The notes beneath the pieces are model-generated. The model was not told where the DNA came from, did not search any database, and saw nothing but the letters and a program-made list of their open reading frames with translations. The position numbers were made by a program, and so were the translations under genes. A stretch of DNA of 12,430 nt from Deltaproteobacteria bacterium (GTDB lineage Bacteria; Desulfobacterota; GWC2-55-46; UBA9637), in contig JACRNK010000095.1 in NCBI GenBank assembly GCA_016234985.1, positions 1-12,430 on the forward strand, read 5' to 3'. Positions 1-5,331 of the stretch are shown here, piece after piece; within the stretch, counting starts at the first letter, position 1; every line of letters begins with the position of its first letter.

Positions 1-2
1 GG

Positions 3-98
3 TCGACATTTGAAAGTTTTCTAAAAGACTATCCTGACCATGAACTGACGGCAGACGCAAAGGCAGGCATTGAGCTTCTTAAAGGGGAGAATAAATAA
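3..98 (+). CDS. 3' end of a probable TPR-type protein (partial)
   Basis: The frame starting at base 3 is open from the window edge to a TAA at 96-98 and gives 31 residues ending FLKDYPDHELTADAKAGIEL plus a short charged tail. The pattern of an aromatic residue, a K-D-Y-P turn, then an Ala-rich amphipathic helix is typical of the last TPR-like helix pair of BamD/YbgF-type periplasmic proteins. The gene begins outside the window, so neither its full length nor its function can be judged. It converges on the minus-strand YtxH gene. Confidence 0.5.
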   Translation, partial: STFESFLKDYPDHELTADAKAGIELLKGENK

Positions 99-102
99 TC
101 CG

Positions 103-227
103 GGAAACCGGCGATTTGCCCGCCATACTTTGTTATCAGCCAATTTCGCTCCTCACCGTATCGGTGAACATACGGCTCGTCGCAAAATTGGCTGCTGCCT
201 CGTCTGTCAGGCAACTTGCCGGCTTCC
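103..227. repeat. Nested inverted-repeat element
   Basis: Outer arms 103-120 and 210-227 are complementary at 15 of 18 positions. Inner arms 137-149 and 182-194 match at 12 of 13 (core CAGCCAATTT). The centre holds the small hairpin TCACCG-TAT-CGGTGA at 153-167. The element fills most of the 163-base gap between two convergent genes and has no T-run, so it is not a standard terminator. It may be a dispersed palindromic or MITE-like element, or a structured RNA. Copies elsewhere in the genome cannot be tested here. Confidence 0.5.
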
Positions 228-261
228 TAAAAAAGCGATGCCTATTTTGTAGCAAGAGAAT

Positions 262-576
262 TCATGCAGTTTCTTTTGTGTGCCTTGCCTTCTCTCTCTG
301 ATATGCATCTTTGCCGGCCTGGTAAGCGGTTGCAACCTCATTTTTTCTATCTTCAATAATCTCCTTAACCTTGCCAACCCCTTCTTCTACCGTATCCACA
401 GCCGTCTCATAACGTTGTTTTAGTTCGTCGCCTTTCTGCGCCGCCTGCTCCCGTAACCGCCTTCTTGTCTCTTCCCCTGACGCAGGGGCATAAAGCAGGG
501 CAAGGCCTGCGCCGATAAGCCCCCCAACCAAAAAAGCAAACATCATACCCATTGTGTTGCCGTTATTTTCTGACAT
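262..576 (-). CDS. YtxH domain membrane-anchored small protein
   Basis: The product is 104 residues: a short polar start, one glycine-rich membrane helix at about residues 10-29, then the family signature APASGEETRRRLRE just after the membrane. The rest is a long charged helix likely to form a coiled coil. This matches the YtxH family, often called general-stress proteins, whose molecular role is poorly known. I chose the ATG at 576 because AAGGAGGG at 585-592 lies nine bases upstream of it. An in-frame GTG at 585 is also open but overlaps that ribosome binding site. The gene overlaps the end of the DUF948 gene by 14 bases, so the two are very probably translationally coupled. Confidence 0.85.
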   Translation of the reverse strand: MSENNGNTMGMMFAFLVGGLIGAGLALLYAPASGEETRRRLREQAAQKGDELKQRYETAVDTVEEGVGKVKEIIEDRKNEVATAYQAGKDAYQREKARHTKETA

Positions 577-940
577 CTTTATCACCCTCCTTTTTCTTGA
601 AATGCTTTAAGCCGAATTCAATGCCTGCTATGATGCTGGTAACCGTTATTATAGGCCCCTTCAACTGATTCACCACTATATCAGCCAGATGCGCTGCCTT
701 AAGCCCTACATCTGTAACCTTTTTTACCACGCCGCCTATATCTTCAGCCTGACCGTTCAATTTTTTGACCAGCGAGCTTATATCTTCCATTGCCTCTTTC
801 CCTCTTTGCGAAAGATCTTCCACTGCCTTTGCCGTATTTCGTAGTTGAATAATGGCTGGAATAAGATATATTACCAGTATAAAAAATGCTATGGCAGCAA
901 GGAAAATGGAGAGTTCAGCGATGGTAACGGTAAATGTCAT
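563..940 (-). CDS. DUF948 (YtxG-like) membrane-anchored protein
   Basis: The product is 125 residues: an N-terminal membrane helix at about residues 8-30, then a long amphipathic helix with repeated Val/Ile/Leu heptads (residues 35-95), a second weakly hydrophobic stretch (about 92-108) and a basic tail. Architecture and residue pattern fit DUF948. Proteins of this family are often encoded next to YtxH, as here, and may form a membrane coiled-coil pair. The function is unknown. The start at 940 is supported by AGGAGG five bases upstream. The gene is first in a two-gene operon read from the promoter at 958-986. Confidence 0.85.
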   Translation of the reverse strand: MTFTVTIAELSIFLAAIAFFILVIYLIPAIIQLRNTAKAVEDLSQRGKEAMEDISSLVKKLNGQAEDIGGVVKKVTDVGLKAAHLADIVVNQLKGPIITVTSIIAGIEFGLKHFKKKEGDKDVRK

Positions 941-957
941 ATGACCTCCTGAAACAA

Positions 958-986
958 AGTATAGCCTACCAAGAGGGTTGTGTCAA
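958..986 (-). promoter_or_regulatory. Sigma70-type promoter of the DUF948-ytxH operon
   Basis: On the minus strand a perfect TTGACA (986-981) and TATACT (963-958) are separated by exactly 17 bases. The inferred transcription start is near 951, leaving a leader of about 10 bases carrying the AGGAGG ribosome binding site of the DUF948 gene. This is one of the closest matches to the vegetative consensus in the window. Confidence 0.8.
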
Positions 987-988
987 AC

Positions 989-1030
989 ATGATTTAAGTC
1001 ATAGATAAGCCGGCTCTTTATCCTTAAAAT
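989..1030 (+). promoter_or_regulatory. FNR/CRP-like operator and -10 of the cytochrome b fusion gene
   Basis: ATGATTTAAGTCAT at 989-1002 is a near-perfect 14-base palindrome with the TGA-N6-TCA core of CRP/FNR-family sites. TAAAAT at 1025-1030 is a fair -10. With a start near 1037, the palindrome centre (995.5) falls at -41.5, the standard class II activator position. No good -35 is seen at the matching spacing, consistent with activator dependence. The site also sits just upstream of the -35 of the divergent operon. Spacing and motif are seen; the regulator's identity is inferred. Confidence 0.45.
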
Positions 1031-1053
1031 AATCAGGAAAAGGAGAGTTTGAA

Positions 1054-3126
1054 GTGTATCAAAATATTCTCATGTACGGGGGAAAAGGGGTTCTGGCAAT
1101 AGAGGGCTGGGCAGACCGTATATTCACCCCGCGGTATAATCCTTTTTATTACCTTGGGGCAATAGCCATATTTTTCCTTTGGCTGCTTTTGATAAGCGGT
1201 ATATATCTTTTTCTTTTTTACGAGATCGGCGCCCCTTATAAATCAATCCAATATATTACAGAAGAGCAGTGGTATCTCGGCGGCATTATGAGAAGCATCC
1301 ACCGTTATGCCGCAGACGGCATGGTTATCGCTTCAATACTGCATCTTGCTCAAGTGTATCTTACGGACAGATACCGGCGCTGGCGGTGGGTTGCATGGGT
1401 TTCAGGCATTGTCCTGCTTGGCGCCGTGTGGGTAACAGGGATTGTGGGTTACTGGATGGTCTGGGACCAGAGGGCTCAGATGATAGCTGAATTAACAGCC
1501 GGCTTTCTGGATTACATGCCGATATTCGGCGATTCGCTTTCCATGTCATTTACAAGCAATACCCTTATTACAAACCTCTTTTTCTTTGTGGCGCTTTTTG
1601 TGCATATTATGGTGCCTGTTCTCCTTTTCATTGCCCTCTGGATTCATGTTGTCCGGATATCCAAGCCTGTTATCAATCCGCCTAAGATAATTGCAGCGAT
1701 TCTCATATGTGTCATTCTGGCTCTTTCTCTTATAAAACCTGCAACAAGCCTGCTGGCGGCGGACGCAGACAGGTTTATCTCTATAATAGGTCTGGATTGG
1801 TTTTACCTCTTTCCGTATCCGATGCTTAATGCATTGCCGGCATGGGCTTCCTGGGCGGTCGCGGCAAGCGCAACAATAATCATTACCATGCTTCCGTGGC
1901 TTGTAAGGGCAAAGCAGCTTGCGACAGCGGAGATTGTCAAAGATAAATGCACAGGATGCTCGCAGTGTTTTGAGGACTGCCCTTACGAGGCCATACACAT
2001 GATGCCGAGGACAGATGGCAAACCCTACGACCTTGAAGCCATCGTCATATCAAAAAGGTGCGCAAGCTGCGGCATATGCGTGGGCTCGTGCAGTTTTAAT
2101 GCCGTCAATTTCCCTGACAAGACCGAAACGGATATTCTGAATGAAATCAAAGGCGCGCTGGCAGCGGTTAAAAACAGCGACGAGCCTGTCATTTTGGGGC
2201 TGGTATGTTCATACAGCATAGACCTTGCTAAAATTATTGACCCTGCAGCCGCTGCTGTCAAAGGCATGCCCAATGTAAAACTTATAACCCTTCCATGCGC
2301 AGGCATGATTCAGCCTTCATGGATTGAGGCTGCCTTAAATGCAGGCGCAGACGGCGTATTCATATGCGGCTGTCAAACGCGCGACTGCCACTTCAGGCTT
2401 GGAAATAAATGGCTTGAAGAGCGGCTAACCGGTCAGAGGCTCCCCATATTAAGGCAAACTATAGATAGGTCTCTGCTCAGGGTCTATTGGCATTCTGCAT
2501 TGCAGACAGTGGATTTATTGGCTGAGGTTAAGGCATTTCAGGAGGATATTAAAGCCAAAAGGCGGAAAAATTATATGCCGGAGCAGGTTCGCATGAAAAA
2601 AAGCCGCCTTGCAATTTCATCAATTGCGCTGTCAATCCCTGCGGCGCTTGTCTTTTATTTCTCGGATGCGAGATATATGTTTTTAAATCCTAATGATTCA
2701 GCGCTGAAATTAAGCATTAAACATGCAGGGAAGAGATTGGTTGAATGCGACGAAGCTGCCATGCTGGCAGAAGAGGCAAAGAAATACAGCAAGCAATTGA
2801 GAGAAACCGGCATGGCGCAAATGGATGTTACAACAGTTGGGAGTTGCAGCAGGGAAAGGCATCCGGTCTATCTGGAACTCTCTATAGATAACAAGAAAGA
2901 GGTGATGAAAAGCTATCAGCCGGGAGGATGGAAAAAGGACGGCGCATCATTTGTATATGAGAAATTTATCCTCAAGCCCGGCAGCCACAGCCTGCTTATA
3001 AAAATGAGGGATGGCAAAAATGGCGAGCGGTTTGATTATGTTTTTGAAGGCAGTATTGAATCCAAGTCCGGACAGATAATGGCTATAGATTTTGACGAAC
3101 GCAGCAAAAGGTTTCTCATCAGATAA
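1054..3126 (+). CDS. Cytochrome b / 2x[4Fe-4S] ferredoxin / MvhD-like fusion protein
   Basis: This 690-residue membrane redox protein starts with GTG, preceded by AAGGAGA at good spacing. Residues 1-285 form a bc-type cytochrome b with six helices. Heme ligands are H83/H97 and H184/H198, both 14 apart. In the loop before helix F, LDWF (247-250) occupies the place of the Qo-site PEWY motif. Residues 295-355 hold two complete ferredoxin clusters (C299, C302, C305, C309 and C336, C339, C342, C346). Residues 378-465 resemble the MvhD/FlpD hydrogenase delta subunit (C385, C415, C438, C440, C445), but the first Cys of its usual CxxC is Gly382. A helix at about 517-536 then leads to a beta-rich tail (540-690). 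Positive-inside topology puts the iron-sulfur part in the cytoplasm and the tail in the periplasm. It probably moves electrons between quinones and a cytoplasmic partner such as an Hdr-like enzyme. No partner gene is adjacent. Confidence 0.85.
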   Translation: MYQNILMYGGKGVLAIEGWADRIFTPRYNPFYYLGAIAIFFLWLLLISGIYLFLFYEIGAPYKSIQYITEEQWYLGGIMRSIHRYAADGMVIASILHLAQVYLTDRYRRWRWVAWVSGIVLLGAVWVTGIVGYWMVWDQRAQMIAELTAGFLDYMPIFGDSLSMSFTSNTLITNLFFFVALFVHIMVPVLLFIALWIHVVRISKPVINPPKIIAAILICVILALSLIKPATSLLAADADRFISIIGLDWFYLFPYPMLNALPAWASWAVAASATIIITMLPWLVRAKQLATAEIVKDKCTGCSQCFEDCPYEAIHMMPRTDGKPYDLEAIVISKRCASCGICVGSCSFNAVNFPDKTETDILNEIKGALAAVKNSDEPVILGLVCSYSIDLAKIIDPAAAAVKGMPNVKLITLPCAGMIQPSWIEAALNAGADGVFICGCQTRDCHFRLGNKWLEERLTGQRLPILRQTIDRSLLRVYWHSALQTVDLLAEVKAFQEDIKAKRRKNYMPEQVRMKKSRLAISSIALSIPAALVFYFSDARYMFLNPNDSALKLSIKHAGKRLVECDEAAMLAEEAKKYSKQLRETGMAQMDVTTVGSCSRERHPVYLELSIDNKKEVMKSYQPGGWKKDGASFVYEKFILKPGSHSLLIKMRDGKNGERFDYVFEGSIESKSGQIMAIDFDERSKRFLIR

Positions 3127-3222
3127 TTTTTGTGCCTGAAAATATCGCTGTATTGCCGGGTCAATCATAAGCATCCCTGAACCCCTTGATCCCCCCTTAA
3201 AATGGAAGACTTCATAATGGGA

Positions 3223-3251
3223 TTTACATAAGCCCAAAATTCTGGTAGTAT
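3223..3251 (+). promoter_or_regulatory. Promoter of the toxin-antitoxin operon
   Basis: TTTACA at 3223-3228 and TAGTAT at 3246-3251 are separated by 17 bases, giving a start near 3258 and a leader of about 20 bases with AAGGAGGT ahead of the antitoxin ATG. GGTA (3244-3247) and TACC (3259-3262) form a weak dyad over the -10, where an autorepressing antitoxin could bind. The dyad is too short to be convincing alone. Confidence 0.55.
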
Positions 3252-3277
3252 TTTTTCATACCAAGGAGGTAAAAGAG

Positions 3278-3514
3278 ATGGCAACAGCAATTAAGAAAAC
3301 CATATCCCTTCCACCGGAACTTGCAAAAGAGGCCGAGAATATCGCACGAGAGGAAAAGAAGCCCCTGAGCGCCGTCATTCAAGATGCATTGAGATATTTC
3401 AGAAGGGCAAGGCTCAAGGATGAATTTTTTCAAACACAGAATTACTGGAGCCGCATAGCTAAGGAGAAAGGAATTCTCACAGAAGATGATCTAAAGCGGT
3501 ATCTTAAAAAATGA
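3278..3514 (+). CDS. Ribbon-helix-helix antitoxin
   Basis: The product is 78 residues. The first 45 have the CopG/ParD-like ribbon-helix-helix pattern: a beta strand (TAIKKTISLPPEL), helix A (AKEAENIAREEK), the turn KPLSA and helix B (VIQDALRYF). The charged C-terminal part (46-78) probably wraps the toxin. AAGGAGGT eight bases upstream supports the ATG. Its last four bases overlap the start of the PIN-domain gene in an ATGA arrangement, the usual layout of a toxin-antitoxin pair. It likely neutralises the toxin and represses its own promoter. Confidence 0.85.
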   Translation: MATAIKKTISLPPELAKEAENIAREEKKPLSAVIQDALRYFRRARLKDEFFQTQNYWSRIAKEKGILTEDDLKRYLKK

Positions 3515-3903
3515 GGGTAGTATTTGACACCAATATCTTTATATCTGCACTTATCCTGCCAGGCAGTTCTGCTGAAAAGGCAATTTTGAAGGTTATTAAA
3601 GGGTCTGATGAACTGATAATATCCCATGACATTATTGATGAGGCGTTAACCGTTCTTTCAAATAAGTTCAGCCGGAATAGAGAAGCGCTGAGCAGGACTG
3701 CTGTCAATCTTGCCGAGATCGGCATAATCGTTAAACCGAGGGAGCGCATAAGCGTATTTCAGGATGAACCTGACAACAGAATCCTTGAATGTGCTACAGC
3801 CGGAAAGGCCGATGCCATTGTTACCGGCGATAAGGAGATGCTTAGATTGGGGAAGTATAAAGAGATAAAGATTATAAGTTTGAAGGATTATCTGGTTATT
3901 TGA
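3511..3903 (+). CDS. PIN-domain toxin (putative toxin component, COG1569-like)
   Basis: The product is 130 residues and is a single PIN domain, a Mg-dependent RNase fold. It opens with the hallmark VVFDTNIFISAL (catalytic D6). E44 follows in HDIIDEAL, then D85/D88 in QDEPDNRILECA, D101, and D107 in IVTGDKEML, so the acidic active-site set is intact. Length and motif order match the PIN family described as a putative toxin-antitoxin toxin component, a VapC relative, whose likely substrate is cellular RNA. Translation is coupled to the antitoxin by the four-base overlap. No frameshift or missing catalytic residue is seen, so the pair is probably functional. Confidence 0.87.
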   Translation: MRVVFDTNIFISALILPGSSAEKAILKVIKGSDELIISHDIIDEALTVLSNKFSRNREALSRTAVNLAEIGIIVKPRERISVFQDEPDNRILECATAGKADAIVTGDKEMLRLGKYKEIKIISLKDYLVI

Positions 3904-3912
3904 TAGAGAATC

Positions 3913-3943
3913 AGGAAATATGGGGAATGTCCCTCCATTTCCT
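3913..3943. repeat. Imperfect hairpin after the toxin-antitoxin operon
   Basis: AGGAAAT (3913-3919) and ATTTCCT (3937-3943) pair perfectly. Inside them are three mismatches, then three more G-C pairs. No T-run follows on the plus strand, so termination is possible but weakly supported. Confidence 0.3.
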
Positions 3944-3995
3944 CAAAAATAACGGTTAAAAACCCGGTAGTGTGGCTAATGGAGGTATTGAAGAA

Positions 3996-4199
3996 ATGAA
4001 TATACAAACTGTAGATCCAACTATTGTAAGAAAAATTGGCTTGGAAGCCTTGACTAAGGCGCTGGGGCCGGTGGGGATGGTGCGTTTCCTTCAGCAATTT
4101 GAAGCGGGAACAGGAAACTACACCAAAGAAAGAGAACACTGGCTCAAGGGTTTAGATGTTAAGGCAATCATTAGAGAAATAAAGGCCATGAGGAAGTGA
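3996..4199 (+). CDS. Conserved hypothetical 67-residue protein
   Basis: The ATG at 3996 has GGAGGT nine bases upstream. A longer in-frame GTG start at 3972 lies ahead of that ribosome binding site and is unlikely. The protein is mostly helical, with a central LTKALGPVGMVRFLQQF and GNYTKEREHWLKGLD. I recall this type of short protein recurring in many environmental genomes, sometimes beside toxin-like genes, but I cannot assign a function. It lies just after a toxin-antitoxin operon, so an antitoxin-like role is possible. No partner follows it: the next gene is on the other strand and begins 15 bases beyond its stop. Confidence 0.65.
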   Translation: MNIQTVDPTIVRKIGLEALTKALGPVGMVRFLQQFEAGTGNYTKEREHWLKGLDVKAIIREIKAMRK

Positions 4200-4214
4200 C
4201 GGCTGGCATTCCGC

Positions 4215-4652
4215 TTAGCAGCAATGCTTCTCATATATCGGATATATCACTTTTTCCTCGCTTGCAACCCTCTTCAGGATATCTTCATAGAACATTTGGA
4301 AATCGTAATGAAACTCTGTCATCTGCCCCGCTATTTCATCTTTATGCGAATATTTAGTGAAAAAGTCAAAAATCCTGTTTTCCATTCCCTTCATTGCGCC
4401 GGAAAATGCGCTGACGGTCAGTTCCGCCAGTTTTATATCCTTATCCTTGACTGCATTGAGCAGTTCTCCATATATCTTATCTCCTTCTTTTTTAAAATGG
4501 GCAAGAAGGCTTTCTTTGAGCACATCCAGATGAATGGATATATCTTGGATATTCCTTGTTTGAATAAAACCTTTAATCTCTTCCAAACGTCGGCCTATTG
4601 TCCTATGCTCGCTTTTTAGCTCGACGAGGTAATTTGTATTGACCGCATCCAT
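4215..4652 (-). CDS. Hemerythrin-like four-helix domain protein
   Basis: The product is 145 residues and all-helical, with hemerythrin/HHE-type spacing: H16 in SEHRTIG, the HxxxE pair H52/E56 in LAHFKKEGDKIY, H115 in EFHYDFQMFY, and EE at 132-133 before VIYPIYEKH. In the usual HxxxEE of the last helix the His position holds Arg128, so one canonical di-iron ligand seems absent, although H103 or H143 might compensate. It could be a modified oxygen/NO/iron sensor or an Rsd-like binding protein with the same fold. A purine-rich AAGGGGG lies about eight bases ahead of the ATG. It is downstream of, and probably cotranscribed with, the receiver-domain gene. It ends CC, unusual but of unknown meaning. 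Confidence 0.6.
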   Translation of the reverse strand: MDAVNTNYLVELKSEHRTIGRRLEEIKGFIQTRNIQDISIHLDVLKESLLAHFKKEGDKIYGELLNAVKDKDIKLAELTVSAFSGAMKGMENRIFDFFTKYSHKDEIAGQMTEFHYDFQMFYEDILKRVASEEKVIYPIYEKHCC

Positions 4653-4700
4653 TTTATCCGCCCCCTTCCATTAAAATTTTGCTTTGCGCTTCTTGCCCTG

Positions 4701-4808
4701 AATCTTTATGCAATCCGCGCTCCCTTCTTTTTTCAAGTGTTATCAAATTGATCAAAGTGGAAGCGAAGCAAATCTTTATGCAATCCGTAGCCCCTTCTTT
4801 TTTCCAAG
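4701..4808. repeat. Pair of direct repeats spanning the 3' end of the receiver gene
   Basis: Bases 4701-4737 and 4771-4808 are near-identical copies 70 bases apart, with the first 17 bases identical (AATCTTTATGCAATCCG). They then differ at four adjacent positions and one indel. On the minus strand both encode EKRR..GLHKD in phase with the repeat, but 70 is not a multiple of three, so the second copy is out of frame with the receiver gene. Confidence 0.75.
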
Positions 4809-5161
4809 AGAGCCTTAATCTTTAATAAGAGTTCCTTGAGCTCTACAGGTCTTGTTACACAGGCGTCTGCTTCAAGCTCTAATTCCTTAAATCTCTCTGC
4901 GTGCATATCCTGGCTGGCAAGGATAATTATCCGGCGATCCGCTTTATGCTCTTTTATATATCTGCAGATCATCAGGCAATCCGCCTCTTTAATATTTGCG
5001 TCAAGAATGACAACCTCAGGGTTAAACTCCTTTAACTTCGGGAATACATGAATGCCGTCCCATGAGCAGGCTGTGTTATAACCATTCCCTGTCAGGTGAT
5101 AATCTAAAAAGCAGAGTATTGTCCAGTTAGCCGCAGCAATTAAAATCTTTTTTCTTTTCAT
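4733..5161 (-). CDS. Atypical response-regulator receiver domain protein
   Basis: The product is 142 residues and a stand-alone CheY-like receiver. The strand KKILIAA starts it, and EVVILDANI holds the phosphoacceptor-like D54. Ser83 replaces or equals the conserved Thr/Ser, and CVTRP has Arg104 where Lys is standard. The two acidic residues that bind Mg after strand 1 are missing (A10-A11-N12), so normal phosphorylation is doubtful and D54 may act in another way. No output domain follows. AGGAG lies six bases before the ATG. The tail LLRFHFDQFDNT comes after the first copy of a direct repeat and may be a secondary C-terminus. The neighbours are the large regulator upstream and the hemerythrin-like gene downstream. 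Confidence 0.8.
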   Translation of the reverse strand: MKRKKILIAAANWTILCFLDYHLTGNGYNTACSWDGIHVFPKLKEFNPEVVILDANIKEADCLMICRYIKEHKADRRIIILASQDMHAERFKELELEADACVTRPVELKELLLKIKALLEKRRGYGLHKDLLRFHFDQFDNT

Positions 5162-5191
5162 GGCATCTCCTGTTGCTTTTTAAAACTGAAC

Positions 5192-5226
5192 ATTTTTAAC
5201 ACGGCGAAGGTAACAAATCGGTAACA
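5192..5226 (-). promoter_or_regulatory. Candidate SARP-type activator box and -10 of the receiver gene
   Basis: On the minus strand TGTTACC occurs at 5226-5220 and again at 5215-5209, an exact heptamer direct repeat with an 11-base period (one helical turn). Eight to nine bases later comes TTAAAAAT (5199-5192), a possible -10. No normally spaced -35 is visible. This matches the known layout of SARP and OmpR-type activator sites. The adjacent upstream gene encodes a regulator with exactly this class of DNA-binding domain, so regulation by it is a reasonable inference. Confidence 0.4.
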
Positions 5227-5264
5227 GATGAAAAGTTTTTTTGGATTGCAGATTTTAGGGAGAG

Positions 5265-5289
5265 ATAAAAATATTTCCCCGGTAGGGGG
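5265..5289 (-). terminator. Weak possible terminator after the STAND regulator
   Basis: On the minus strand CCCC-TACC-GGGG (5288-5277) is followed by AAATATTTTTATC, an interrupted T-rich stretch. The stem is only four G-C pairs, so strength is uncertain. A larger pairing with the GTAGGGG repeat beside it could compete. Confidence 0.3.
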
Positions 5290-5331
5290 CTTGTCCCTTC
5301 CCTCAGCGGGCAGGTTTAAACCCGCCCCTAC
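5282..5331. repeat. REP-like palindromic element carrying the regulator's stop codon
   Basis: The ends are GTAGGGGG (5282-5289) and CCCCTAC (5325-5331), a terminal inverted repeat. Inside lies GGGCAGG-TTTAAA-CCCGCCC (5308-5327), a second hairpin with one G-T pair. The format, GTAGG at one end and CCTAC at the other around GC-rich hairpins, resembles the separate element at 11260-11311. The TAG stop of the large regulator gene lies within the element's last bases. Confidence 0.55.

Noticed and set aside
29..214. 61-codon minus-strand frame over the left palindrome
   Set aside because: It overlaps the nested inverted repeat and the end of the plus-strand gene. Its sequence follows the repeat arms rather than a protein pattern.
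1546..1998. 150-codon open frame on the minus strand
   Set aside because: It is fully antisense to the cytochrome b fusion, has no recognisable domain and a Cys/Arg-rich composition typical of a shadow frame.
1054..3126. Part of a hydrogenase operon because of the MvhD-like domain
   Set aside because: No hydrogenase large or small subunit or maturation gene is in the window; the domain is fused to cytochrome b instead.
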